Source: Ketobacter sp963922875
Lineage (GTDB): Bacteria > Pseudomonadota > Gammaproteobacteria > Pseudomonadales > Ketobacteraceae
Reading direction: 5' to 3'
NCBI GenBank assembly: GCA_963922875.1
Contig: CAWUJH010000010.1
Span: forward strand, 1-64,000
DNA length: 64,000 bases
Shown here: positions 34,018 through 43,186 of the stretch, one piece after another
Position numbering within the stretch: position 1 is the stretch's first letter
Layout of the letters: the number at the start of each line of letters is the position of its first letter
Notes under the pieces: generated by a model
Told to the model about the DNA's origin: nothing
What the model saw: the letters and a program-made list of their open reading frames with translations, nothing else
The model's database searches: none
Program-made: the position numbers and the translations under genes

Positions 34018-36066
34018 CTAAAGCTTTGCAGCCAATTCAGCACCTTGTTGAATCGCTCGCTTGGCATCCAGTTCTGCCGCCAATTCGGCACCCCCTATAA
34101 TGTGAAATTCACTACCTGACTGGCCTTTCGATTCTTTCGGTGCCTTGGTGAAGAGTTCCTTCAGAGATTCCTGACCTGCACAAAGCACAATGGTTTCAAC
34201 ATCTAGAATCCTGGTTTGCTCACCCTGCGTGATATGCAGACCCAAGTCATCAATCTTGTCGTATTGACAGCCTTTAAGCATTTTAACGCCTTTTTTCTTA
34301 AGTACAGCGCGATGCACCCAGCCAGAAGTTTTACCCAAATCTTTTCCCAAAGTAGAGGTTTTGCGTTGCAGCAAATAAACCTCTCTGGGAGATGGCGTAA
34401 CCTCTGGCTGCTCTAACCCTCCGGGTGCTGGCGAATTGAAATCCACGCCCCATTCTTGCAACCAGTCAGGAATCGACTGACCTTGCGTGAAATCAGAACG
34501 CTGCCCGTGTACCAAAAATTCTGCCACATCAAAACCAATACCCCCAGCGCCAATAATGGCCACCTTGCTGCCAACAGATACACCACCACGCAACACATCA
34601 ACATAACTCACTACCTTGCTATGATCGGCACCGGGAATCGGTGGTTTACGGGGCAACACTCCCGTGGCTACCACGACATGATCAAAACCTTCATTTTCAA
34701 GCTCGCCTGCCCGCACCCGTCGCCCCAGTATTACTTTCACACCCGTGCGCTCTAATTGATGCTTGAAGTAGCGAATGGTTTCCCAAAACTCTTCCTTACC
34801 AGGAATGCGTGCCGCCATATTAAATTGACCACCCACCCGATCATCACTATCAAACAATGTCACATCATGGCCACGCTGCGCCGCTACTGTGGCGCAAGAC
34901 AAGCCCGCAGGCCCGGCACCCACCACAGCAATTTTCTTAGGCTTCTTGGTCTTTAGGTATACCAGTTCCGTTTCATAACCGGCCCGCGGATTAACAAGGC
35001 AGGTGGCTCGCTTTAACTCGAAGGTGTGATCTAAACAGGCTTGATTGCAGGCTATACAGGTATTAATTAATTCGGGTTGATTGGCGGCGGCTTTATTTAC
35101 CCATTCTGGATCGGCCAAAAAAGGACGCGCCATGGACACCATATCCGCTTTGCCACTGGCAAGGATCTGTTCGGCGATGGCGGGCATATTAATCCGATTT
35201 GAAGCAATCACCGGCACCTTCACCAAGGCTTTAACCTGAGCGGTAACTTCAACAAAAGCTGCTCTGGGCACTGAAGTAACAATGGTGGGAACACGCGCTT
35301 CGTGCCAACCAATACCCGTATTAATAATCGTAACTCCGGCCGCCTCCAGAGCCTCCGCCAATGCCAGCACCTCCTCTCGCGTAGAGCCTCCTGGCACTAA
35401 ATCAATCATGGACATTCGAAATACAATGATAAAGTCATCACCACAGGCTTGTCGCACCGCAGTCACGATTTCTACGGGAAAGCGGCGTCGATTTTCGCTA
35501 GAGCCGCCGTATTCATCTGTCCGTTGATTGGTGCAAGGTGCCGTGAACTGATTAATTAAATAACCTTCACTCCCCATAATCTCCACACCGTCATAACCCG
35601 CCACCTTGGCTAGCTTTGCCGCATGAGCGAAATCTTTTACGGTTTGCCGAACCTCGCGGGTAGACATCGCTTTGGGTTTAAAAGGATTTATCGGTGATTT
35701 CAGAGCTGAAGCAGAGCGAGAAAAAGGATGGTAACTGTAACGACCGGCATGCAATAGCTGCAAACAAATTTTGCCACCCTCATCATGGACCGCACGGGTA
35801 ACAACACGATGACTCAACGCATCGGCTCGATTCAACATGCTACCGGAAAAAGGATAAAACCAGCCTTTGCGGTTAGGATTAAACCCGCCAGTAATCATCA
35901 AGCCTACGCCACCTTTAGCGCGCTCAGCAAAGTAAGCGGCCAGTTTCTTACGATGCCACAGGCGGTCTTCCAGACCCGTATGCATTGACCCCATAACCAC
36001 CCGATTCGGTAACGTGGTAAAGCCCAAGTCCAAGGGTTCCAATAAATGTTTAAACGAATCTACCAC
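34018..36066 (-). CDS. fadH: NADPH-dependent 2,4-dienoyl-CoA reductase-like flavoprotein
   Basis: A 682-residue iron-sulfur flavoenzyme. Residues 1-340 form an old-yellow-enzyme barrel (VVMGSMHTGLED, GYDGVEIMGSEGYLINQF, FRMSMIDLVPGG). A 4Fe-4S cluster motif follows as CIACNQACLD and a later CLVNP. The C-terminal half binds FAD and NADPH (VVGAGPAGLSCATVAAQRGH and AIIGAGGIGFDVAEF). It would reduce 2,4-dienoyl-CoA in the breakdown of unsaturated fatty acids. The start is GTG at 36066 with GAGGAG eight bases upstream. A divergent TetR gene and twin operators lie next to it. Confidence 0.9.
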   Translation of the reverse strand: MVDSFKHLLEPLDLGFTTLPNRVVMGSMHTGLEDRLWHRKKLAAYFAERAKGGVGLMITGGFNPNRKGWFYPFSGSMLNRADALSHRVVTRAVHDEGGKICLQLLHAGRYSYHPFSRSASALKSPINPFKPKAMSTREVRQTVKDFAHAAKLAKVAGYDGVEIMGSEGYLINQFTAPCTNQRTDEYGGSSENRRRFPVEIVTAVRQACGDDFIIVFRMSMIDLVPGGSTREEVLALAEALEAAGVTIINTGIGWHEARVPTIVTSVPRAAFVEVTAQVKALVKVPVIASNRINMPAIAEQILASGKADMVSMARPFLADPEWVNKAAANQPELINTCIACNQACLDHTFELKRATCLVNPRAGYETELVYLKTKKPKKIAVVGAGPAGLSCATVAAQRGHDVTLFDSDDRVGGQFNMAARIPGKEEFWETIRYFKHQLERTGVKVILGRRVRAGELENEGFDHVVVATGVLPRKPPIPGADHSKVVSYVDVLRGGVSVGSKVAIIGAGGIGFDVAEFLVHGQRSDFTQGQSIPDWLQEWGVDFNSPAPGGLEQPEVTPSPREVYLLQRKTSTLGKDLGKTSGWVHRAVLKKKGVKMLKGCQYDKIDDLGLHITQGEQTRILDVETIVLCAGQESLKELFTKAPKESKGQSGSEFHIIGGAELAAELDAKRAIQQGAELAAKL

Positions 36067-36091
36067 GGCAGCAACTCCTCATTTTCATCCA

Positions 36092-36139
36092 ATCTTGACA
36101 GCGTCAAGTTAGCCCACTATCTTAACACTGTCAAGTTAG
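36092..36139. promoter_or_regulatory. Twin operator between fadH and its divergent TetR gene
   Basis: Two 21-base direct repeats (36092-36112 and 36119-36139, period 27) differ at three positions. Each contains a palindrome: CTTGACAGCGTCAAG is perfect apart from its centre, and CTTAACACTGTCAAG is imperfect. The position between divergent fadH and tetR genes suggests binding by the TetR protein at 36160-36783. Confidence 0.7.
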
Positions 36140-36159
36140 ACAAGGCCTATGACTACCCA

Positions 36160-36783
36160 ATGACACAAACCACCACTCAACCAACCTCCTATCACCACGG
36201 AGATTTGCGTAGCGCGTTACTTGCAGCCGCCAACGACATTCTGCAACAGGACGGGATAGACAGCTTGAGTTTACGCAAACTAAGCGAGCGGGTCGGCGTT
36301 TCCCGCTCGGCACCCTATCACCATTTTAAAGATAAGCATGCATTACTCTGCGCGCTGGCGGAGCAGGGCTTCAAGGAATTAGACCACTTGCTAGCAGCAA
36401 CACCATTGCGAATGAACGAGAACGTTGCGACTGAGCTGCGGCACTTTATAAGCAATTATATTGCCTTTGCCACCCAACACCCTGAGCGTTACGAGCTGAT
36501 GTTTGGGCGCACTATTTGGAAAACCAGCCAACCCACAGAGAGCCTCAAACAAACAGCCTACAAAGCCTTTGAGCACTACGCCAAAATGGTCAACCACTTT
36601 ATGGCTGAGAGGAAACTACCATCAACCACAGCGTCTGTTACCGCACCTCTACGTCTTGCGCAAGCCAGCTGGGCTACATTACATGGGCTTTGCAGGTTAC
36701 AAATCGACGGGGTTTACATTAACATGGAGGACATCACTGAAGTCAGTGAGGCCGCTTTGCAAGCGATCCTTAAATTGGACTAG
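36160..36783 (+). CDS. TetR/AcrR family regulator, probably of fadH
   Basis: A 207-residue regulator. It opens with SYHHGDLRSALLAAANDILQ, then the recognition helix region LRKLSERVGVSRSAPYHHFKDKHALL, the subtype with YHHGDLR common in TetR_C_13-like proteins. The C-terminal domain includes the WATLHGLCRL block of this group. I chose ATG at 36160, since upstream codons would translate the operator repeats. The ribosome site is weak. It is divergent from fadH, and the twin repeats in between argue for control of fatty-acid breakdown, with an acyl-CoA or fatty acid as possible ligand (inference). Confidence 0.85.
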   Translation: MTQTTTQPTSYHHGDLRSALLAAANDILQQDGIDSLSLRKLSERVGVSRSAPYHHFKDKHALLCALAEQGFKELDHLLAATPLRMNENVATELRHFISNYIAFATQHPERYELMFGRTIWKTSQPTESLKQTAYKAFEHYAKMVNHFMAERKLPSTTASVTAPLRLAQASWATLHGLCRLQIDGVYINMEDITEVSEAALQAILKLD

Positions 36784-36970
36784 AAAACAAAACTAGCTTA
36801 GTTGGCTGTTTGTACAAAGCTGGTAGGAAAGGTCGTTAAATGAAACAATTTTTTACTCCTTGACTATACCGATCAGAAGTTGATCTGCTTATAATCAAAC
36901 TCAGCCAGAAAAATTATAAAGATAATCACAATAATAATAACGACACTTAATAAAAAAGCTGGAGCAACTC

Positions 36971-39900
36971 ATGAGTTCAAAATTTCGCTGGAAACCCGCC
37001 ACGGCAATGGGGGTGGCTGGTTTACTCCTGGGCACCATTAACACTTCGGCCATGGCGGCCAACGCTTCGGGACAGGGTTTCTTGTGGGGAGACTTACTGC
37101 AGAATTCATTACAACTTGTACTGAACATTCCTGAAGTTGCAAAAGAAGTCGATCTTGGCGCCAACAAAGCCCCTTTCTTTATCCCGCAGGCGAAATCTCA
37201 TGCCGTTACCACTTTTCGTGATAGTCCCATAGCCATTACACTGCAATCCCGCCATGTGATCATGCCGAATCACCCGCAACAATCTGAAAACTACTCCATT
37301 GTTGAAGGTCCTCTTCACGGCACACTGACTGGTTCCGGCGCTAATCTCACCTATACCCCTAATCCCAACTATACCGGGTTAGACGAATTCACCTTTAAGG
37401 TGGATGATGGCGTTGATGGCAGCACCACAGGCACTATTGATATCAAAATATCCGGCTCGTACACTGCCTTTGAAAGTGGCCAGGTAAGGCCTTTAACGCT
37501 GAACAGCGACGGTACTCGTCTTTACGCATTGAACACGCCTGCCGGCACCATGGAAATTTATGATGTATCCGGTGACACACCGCAGCCACTGTCCAGCGTC
37601 GCCGTCGGCTTGGAACCCGTAGCCATTGCCCTGCGTAATGACCAGGAAGCCTGGGTGGTTAACACCTTGTCCGACAGTATCAGCATTGTCGATCTCAGTG
37701 CCAACAACCCCCACGTTAAGCAAACTTTAAACGTCGGTGACGAACCTCAAGACATTGTGTTTGCTGGCGCCAATAGGCAAAGAGCTTTTATTACTACAGC
37801 CCATCGCGGCCAAAACTCACCCGTTGATTTTGCACCCCTTACTCCAGGCGTTGGACGAGCCGATGTATGGGTATTCGATGCCACCAAAGTGGATAGCGGC
37901 AATAGGGAACCTCTCAAAATCGTAACGATGTTTGGGATGCCACCCCGCGGTTTGGCGGTTAGCCCCAACGGCAAAAAAGTGTATGCCGGGATTTATAAAT
38001 CAGGCAACCAAACGGCCATTGCCACTCACAATGGCCGTTTGAAAGGCGAGTTCAGTACCAAATATGGCAAGCCAGCTCCCAACGACGATGCTACTGGTGT
38101 TCATGCACCTAACACGGGACTGATTGTAAAGTACGACGGAACTGGAGCTTGGCGTGATTCTCAAGGTCTGGATTGGGGTCGTTTTATCCATTTCACGCTA
38201 CCCGATTACGACGTATTTGAAATTGATGCCACGGCACGCCTACCTAAAGTGACACGAAAACACGCTCACGTTGGTACTTCATTATTCAACCTCACGGTAA
38301 ATCCAAAAACTGGAGCCCTCTATGTTTCGAACTTGGAAGCCCGCAACGAGCTTCGATTCGAAGGCAAAGGTGAGCGCGCCAGCGAGCAAACACTGCGCGG
38401 CCGCTTTATCGAAAACCGGATTACTGTCATTAAAAATGGCGAAGTTCTGCCTCGTGATTTGAACACTCATTTAGTCGACGCCAATCCAGACGGCTCAGCC
38501 TCGGAAAACGCTAGAAGTTTGGCTATGCCGCTGCAAATGCAAGTGGACACCAATGGCGAGTATCTTTATGTGGCGGCCTACAGCTCTTCTAAAGTCGGCA
38601 TTTTCAAAGTGGATGAACTCGAGAAAAACACCTTTACTCCCTCCGAGTCCAATCATATTGAAGTCACTGGTGGCGGACCCAGCGGCATCGTTTTAGATGA
38701 AAGCAGAGACCGAATGTATGTGCTGACCCGCTTCGATAACGGGCTATCTGTGGTGGACTTGAAAGACAAGCAAGAAGTACAGCACATCACCATGCACAAC
38801 CCTGAACCAGATTTCATCGTCGAAGGTCGACCCTTTCTTTATGACGCCCGCTTCAGTTCCGGTCGTGGCGACTCCTCTTGTGCCAGCTGCCATCTCTTCG
38901 GCGATAACGATGGCATCGCCTGGGACCTGGGCAATCCCGATGCAAGCTGGAAAGAAAACCCCAGAGACTATACTGGTAGAATATTTACCACTTACGCTTT
39001 ACGCGTCCATCATCCTTTAAAAGGCCCCATGGTTACGCAATCTTTGCGTGGACTTGAATTCCAAGGTCCGCAACATTGGCGAGGTGATCGCACCGGAGCC
39101 CATCGCGAAAATGGTGAATCACTGGAACGCGCTGCATTCAAGGAATTCCGCGAAGCTTTTCCTGGGTTACTGGGCAAAGCGGAAGAACCGACGGAAGAAG
39201 AGTTAAACAAATTCGCTGACTTCGTACTCCAGTTGCGCTACCCGCCCAACCCTATCCGACGCCTGGATGACACTCTCACCGCCGTTGAAGAATACGGCCG
39301 AGATACTTACTTCAACGTGGATACTACCGGATTCATCGCCCCCAAAGGCGGCAATGTCGCTATGGTAAAATGCGATACGTGTCATGAATTGGACCCTAAC
39401 ATTGAACGTTTCGGCACCAACACATTAATGAGCTTTGAAGGTACAGAAACATCACAAGACATGAAAATCGCCCACTTGCGCTCAGTCTATACAAAAGTGG
39501 GAATGTTCGGCCAAAAACTGCGAAAGAAAACACCCACTTATAAATTTATGGGCGATCAATTGTCTGGTTTTGGCTACTCCCATGACGGTGCGGCGGATAC
39601 CATTCGTTCATTCCTTTCATTGAATGTATTCCATGTTCCAGCAGATCGACTGGACCCGTTAATTCACTTTTTAATGGCCTACCCCACAGGCCTGGCGCCC
39701 ATTGTCGGTCAACAAGTGACGCTATCCCAGGATGATAAGGCCAGCCATGGCCGCATTGACCTTATGATTGAGCAAGCATTGGCGCACACCCTGGCAAATG
39801 GACCCACCAAGCCTAAATGTGATCTAGTGGCCAATGGCAATATTGATGGAACTAACCAACAGTGGTTATTAACAGGCGATGGAATGTTTGCACCCGCAAA

Positions 39901-40204
39901 AAGTGCTGCCAGCAAAGTGAGCGATCAGCAGTTGCGAGCCTTGGCCATGGCACCCAACAACAGTATCACCTTCCTTTGTGCCCCTCCCGGAAGTGGTGTT
40001 CGTCTGGCTTTGGATTGGGACGAAGATGGAATTCTTAATGGCGATGACAATGAGCTAATGGGTAAAGCAGACACTCGCTATACCGCCGCTAATCCAAATG
40101 CCGAACCTGAAAATGATGTAATGATTGACAGTGATAGGGGCGGATTTGATCGCGAAAAGGAACAAAAGAAACGAGGAACTTATCCAAACTTCACATTGTT
40201 TTAA
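36971..40204 (+). CDS. Exported beta-propeller protein with two haem c sites
   Basis: A 1077-residue protein with a signal peptide ending near MAA-NA. Residues about 60-160 form an Ig-like repeat (YTPNPNYTGLDEFTFKVDDG). Residues 170-620 contain YVTN-type propeller blades (RPLTLNSDGTRLYALN, PRGLAVSPNGKKVYAG, LQMQVDTNGEYLYVAAYSS). The C-terminal part holds two haem c motifs, CASCH (about 637) and CDTCH (about 801), as in MauG or cytochrome c peroxidase-like proteins, and a closing calcium-like DWDEDGILNGDDNE. It is probably periplasmic or cell-surface and has an electron-transfer or oxidation role. It stands alone between a TetR gene and a strong terminator. The substrate is unknown. Confidence 0.82.
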   Translation: MSSKFRWKPATAMGVAGLLLGTINTSAMAANASGQGFLWGDLLQNSLQLVLNIPEVAKEVDLGANKAPFFIPQAKSHAVTTFRDSPIAITLQSRHVIMPNHPQQSENYSIVEGPLHGTLTGSGANLTYTPNPNYTGLDEFTFKVDDGVDGSTTGTIDIKISGSYTAFESGQVRPLTLNSDGTRLYALNTPAGTMEIYDVSGDTPQPLSSVAVGLEPVAIALRNDQEAWVVNTLSDSISIVDLSANNPHVKQTLNVGDEPQDIVFAGANRQRAFITTAHRGQNSPVDFAPLTPGVGRADVWVFDATKVDSGNREPLKIVTMFGMPPRGLAVSPNGKKVYAGIYKSGNQTAIATHNGRLKGEFSTKYGKPAPNDDATGVHAPNTGLIVKYDGTGAWRDSQGLDWGRFIHFTLPDYDVFEIDATARLPKVTRKHAHVGTSLFNLTVNPKTGALYVSNLEARNELRFEGKGERASEQTLRGRFIENRITVIKNGEVLPRDLNTHLVDANPDGSASENARSLAMPLQMQVDTNGEYLYVAAYSSSKVGIFKVDELEKNTFTPSESNHIEVTGGGPSGIVLDESRDRMYVLTRFDNGLSVVDLKDKQEVQHITMHNPEPDFIVEGRPFLYDARFSSGRGDSSCASCHLFGDNDGIAWDLGNPDASWKENPRDYTGRIFTTYALRVHHPLKGPMVTQSLRGLEFQGPQHWRGDRTGAHRENGESLERAAFKEFREAFPGLLGKAEEPTEEELNKFADFVLQLRYPPNPIRRLDDTLTAVEEYGRDTYFNVDTTGFIAPKGGNVAMVKCDTCHELDPNIERFGTNTLMSFEGTETSQDMKIAHLRSVYTKVGMFGQKLRKKTPTYKFMGDQLSGFGYSHDGAADTIRSFLSLNVFHVPADRLDPLIHFLMAYPTGLAPIVGQQVTLSQDDKASHGRIDLMIEQALAHTLANGPTKPKCDLVANGNIDGTNQQWLLTGDGMFAPAKSAASKVSDQQLRALAMAPNNSITFLCAPPGSGVRLALDWDEDGILNGDDNELMGKADTRYTAANPNAEPENDVMIDSDRGGFDREKEQKKRGTYPNFTLF

Positions 40205-40246
40205 GCGAGGCTAAAATTACCTAAGAATTTGCAGTTGAAAACACTC

Positions 40247-40284
40247 GCCCACGACACAACGCTTAAATTTGTCGTGGGCTTTTT
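40247..40284 (+). terminator. Intrinsic terminator after the propeller-haem gene
   Basis: Arms gcccacgaca (40247-40256) and tgtcgtgggc (40270-40279) form a perfect 10-bp stem, followed at once by TTTTT. It lies 43 bases after the stop at 40204 and just before the end of the convergent glycosyltransferase gene. Confidence 0.92.
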
Positions 40285-40290
40285 GTTGAT

Positions 40291-41514
40291 TTAGACCTTT
40301 TTAGCCGATAACAAGCTATGGTAACTAGCTGCCAAATCGGCCGCCAACACCGCATAATCTCGCTCTGATTCAATCAAGTTAATGCCCTGCTCAATTCGTT
40401 GTTGACGTGCTTCAGCCGACTCGACCAATAATTCTAGCGTTGCTGCAGCAAATTGTTCTGCCGTGTAGTCGACACAAATGCCTGCTTTTGACTTTGCCAC
40501 CACAGCGGCCTGATCAGGATTATCATTGCATACCACCGGCACCCCCATCGCTAAATATTCTGGTACTTTGGTGGGCGACGCCGAATCCAAAAGGTAGCCT
40601 CGCGGGAACGGCGAATACCCCACATCAGCCGCGCGTACGTAAGACCAGGCTTCGTCCATGGGAATCCAGCCAGTCCAATATAAAAGATCTTCAACTTTCC
40701 AATGCTCCGCCTGTTCCTGCAACCACTTTCTATGGGCGGCATCTCGAGTCCCTCCCACCAAAACCAGTACAACGTTGGGCACTTGCTTACGCACAATCGC
40801 CAGGGTTTCAAACAACACATGAATTTGGCGCGGCCGCTCCATAGTGCCCAAATAAATCAATACCCGCTTACCCTTTTGCCCAAAGTCGGGAAGCGGTTTA
40901 TTTTGCAGCGCGTTTAACGCCGCCACGTCTACCCCCATGGGAACCGGTGTCATTTTATCGAGCGGCACACCTTGCGCGCAAAAATCTGCCTGCATTTGCC
41001 GTGATTGAACAAATACGTGAGTCGATTTTGGCATCACCACTCGATACACTAACCAACGCCCCAACTGGCCACGTATCAGGACTGCGAGATATTTGAGATA
41101 CGAAACCTGGCGCAGGGTTTCGTTGGCTCGCATAATCTGACCTTCAGGAATGGGATAAGAACACCAATAAAAGAAAGGCACACCCCGCAGGCGGGCGATA
41201 CAAAGCACAAGCAAACCAAGGAACGGCATATCTCTTAATTGAAAGGCGTCGTACTCTGAGGTTGAAGCACTGATCGCCGTTTTGATAATGTGCACCACCT
41301 TGATGAGGTGCCCTTTTATTCCACGTCCAGAGCGTGCCGCCAAAATCGCTTTTCCTGCAGGCCATTGCTCACCCTCTGCAGGTTGTCCTTTAATAGTGAC
41401 AATATCACTGTTCACTCCCTGCCGGGGCAAATGCTGCCCGAACAGTGCAGCAACATCCGCTCGAAAAGTAGGGAACGGCTCCGAAGTGAAATATAAAAGT
41501 TTAATGGGCTTCAT
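40291..41514 (-). CDS. Glycosyltransferase, GT4 type
   Basis: A 407-residue glycosyltransferase with the two-domain GT-B pattern. The N-terminal domain carries FPTFRADVAALFGQHLPRQG. The C-terminal donor domain has VLIYLGTMERPRQ, VLVGGTRDAAHRKWL, and the retaining-GT4 block YLLDSASPTKVPEYLAMGVPVVCND. There is no signal peptide; it is cytoplasmic or membrane-associated. It lies 19 bases downstream of the sulfotransferase gene on the same strand, so the two probably act on one surface glycan. Donor and acceptor are unknown. Confidence 0.87.
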   Translation of the reverse strand: MKPIKLLYFTSEPFPTFRADVAALFGQHLPRQGVNSDIVTIKGQPAEGEQWPAGKAILAARSGRGIKGHLIKVVHIIKTAISASTSEYDAFQLRDMPFLGLLVLCIARLRGVPFFYWCSYPIPEGQIMRANETLRQVSYLKYLAVLIRGQLGRWLVYRVVMPKSTHVFVQSRQMQADFCAQGVPLDKMTPVPMGVDVAALNALQNKPLPDFGQKGKRVLIYLGTMERPRQIHVLFETLAIVRKQVPNVVLVLVGGTRDAAHRKWLQEQAEHWKVEDLLYWTGWIPMDEAWSYVRAADVGYSPFPRGYLLDSASPTKVPEYLAMGVPVVCNDNPDQAAVVAKSKAGICVDYTAEQFAAATLELLVESAEARQQRIEQGINLIESERDYAVLAADLAASYHSLLSAKKV

Positions 41515-41533
41515 CTCTTGGTTTATTCAGCCG

Positions 41534-42403
41534 CTAGCCTGCAGTGTCGTTAACCGCTTGCCATGTTTTCCACGGCAAATCCTTACGACCCAGTATCTTG
41601 GCCAACTCTCGCATATCATCGGCAAATATTTGCTCCAAATGAGATCGAGTCTCTGCAAGCATCGGAGGTACAACATCGGCAACATTTTTCCGATTTTTAT
41701 TTTTCAACTGCACATACCAGTCTGAACTGCGAATGCGATTGGTAATAAATTTCAACCCCAGCCTATCCATGAACTCGCCAATTTTTCGATTGCGCACCTC
41801 AGCCTCGCGGGATACGGGAATATAACTAGCGTTGGCTTGTTGCGAGATAAACTCGGATCGATGTCCTGCGTCCACCCCCAAGAAATCATAAACCCTTTTC
41901 GCTTCTGCAGCTGGATCATTCTTAATTTCTTCTTGGAACAAAAATAACATCTGCTCCATAGGGAAGCATTTAAGCCAAGTTTTTATATGCTTGGCATAAA
42001 GTGACTGCTCAATATACATCGGGTTATTCTCCAATCCGCTCTCAATAGACAGATCGCTCCCTTTGAAGTGCTCCAGTCGCAAGTCATGAGAATGATTGGA
42101 AATTAGTCGGGCAATTGGATCCCGCAAGCACACTATAATTCGGAAGCCAGGATCATAAGCTTCTGCTCTAACGGGAGCATCCAAATCAGGCAAGTAAGAA
42201 GGTGACACCTCGCCCCGTGCAGTACAATTTTCCGAACCTACAAAAAAATTCTCATACCACATTAAACCACGATCATAAAAAGAGGAAAAAAAATCGAGTT
42301 CTTTCGGTGTGCTGACAAATATTTGGGGATGATCGCACATAACCTTGTAGAGCCAGGATGAAGCGCACTTCTGAGCCCCCAAACCGATAAAGTTGGGTTT
42401 CAA
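41534..42403 (-). CDS. PAPS-dependent sulfotransferase
   Basis: A 289-residue sulfotransferase. The 5'-phosphosulfate loop is GLGAQKCASSWLYKVM near the N-terminus, and the 3'-phosphate motif is IIVCLRDPIARLISNHSH (about residues 90-107). DFLGVDAGHR and a basic C-terminus fit carbohydrate sulfotransferases. I chose TTG at 42403 because GAGGA lies seven bases upstream. A GTG 17 codons earlier has no ribosome site and would add residues that families of this kind do not have. It is followed by a GT4 glycosyltransferase, suggesting a sulfated polysaccharide or glycolipid, common in marine bacteria. Confidence 0.85.
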   Translation of the reverse strand: MKPNFIGLGAQKCASSWLYKVMCDHPQIFVSTPKELDFFSSFYDRGLMWYENFFVGSENCTARGEVSPSYLPDLDAPVRAEAYDPGFRIIVCLRDPIARLISNHSHDLRLEHFKGSDLSIESGLENNPMYIEQSLYAKHIKTWLKCFPMEQMLFLFQEEIKNDPAAEAKRVYDFLGVDAGHRSEFISQQANASYIPVSREAEVRNRKIGEFMDRLGLKFITNRIRSSDWYVQLKNKNRKNVADVVPPMLAETRSHLEQIFADDMRELAKILGRKDLPWKTWQAVNDTAG

Positions 42404-42520
42404 TATACTATCCTCGGAAAAGCATAAGTCGGCAAAAATGGTAAGACAATCCACTCACGTTAGCAATAAATGGACTCACTTGCAGCAAATTACTATGCCA
42501 GACGACAAAGCCCCTCAAAC

Positions 42521-43057
42521 CTACCACATTAAATCGTCAGGTACCTTGTAGTCCGCATATTCATCATTCTCAGGACTGTCTTTGGCGGCGCTCTCATTCA
42601 TTAAAACAAACCGTTCCGGCGCTGCTGCCAATACCCTTTTGCCAACGGCTTCTGGCACCAAACAATAACGATCGCCCAGAGTCACTATAGCCACCCGGCC
42701 CCGACTCAATTCTTCCGTCATAAGGGCGCTGACATAAATTTTTTTAATCACTTTGTTATGCACAAACTGATAGGGAATATCGCCACCACCGGGTTCCAGT
42801 TGTGCGGTGGTAACCCACTGGTTGACCTGTGCCTGAAGGGCTTTACGTTCTGCTTCAGCATTGAGCTGTTTGTTTCGTTCAAGATCCCGCTGCTTCTTTT
42901 CCTCAAGGGCCTTAGCTGCCAGCAACTTTGATTCTTCCGTTGTAGGGTCATCCGCAACCTTTTGTTTTCGCTGCTTTTGTTTATCCTTACGAATTTTCTG
43001 GGCTTTTCCCTTATTGATCACCCCAGCCTTGAGCAATTGGTCTTGCAACGAAGCCAT
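42521..43057 (-). CDS. DUF2058 family protein (YaiL-like)
   Basis: A 178-residue cytoplasmic protein. It begins SLQDQLLKAGVINKGKAQKIRKDKQKQ, then a long charged coiled-coil stretch, then the conserved domain ending FVLMNESA. This is the DUF2058/YaiL signature; its role is not established, although a nucleoprotein function has been suggested by its charge. ATG at 43057 follows GGAGA by five bases; an upstream start five codons earlier lacks this. It is monocistronic by appearance. Confidence 0.85.
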   Translation of the reverse strand: MASLQDQLLKAGVINKGKAQKIRKDKQKQRKQKVADDPTTEESKLLAAKALEEKKQRDLERNKQLNAEAERKALQAQVNQWVTTAQLEPGGGDIPYQFVHNKVIKKIYVSALMTEELSRGRVAIVTLGDRYCLVPEAVGKRVLAAAPERFVLMNESAAKDSPENDEYADYKVPDDLMW

Positions 43058-43186
43058 GACGGTCTCCTTCACCAGTAAATTTCAACTTTGTGCATTTTAG
43101 CGCGAAATGCCTCAAGAACCGAGCGGCCACCCCATCTCATACACAAACTAAAGCCAGCTTGTGGTGATTATCCTCGTGCAGATCAA

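Noticed and set aside
36860..36895. TTGACT and TATAAT before the propeller-haem gene
   Set aside because: The spacer is 24 bases, too long for sigma-70. The small palindrome GATCAGAAGTTGATC between them is suggestive but unsupported.
41282..41725. 147-residue frame antisense to the glycosyltransferase and sulfotransferase genes
   Set aside because: It crosses two well-supported genes on the other strand and shows no motif, so it is a chance frame.
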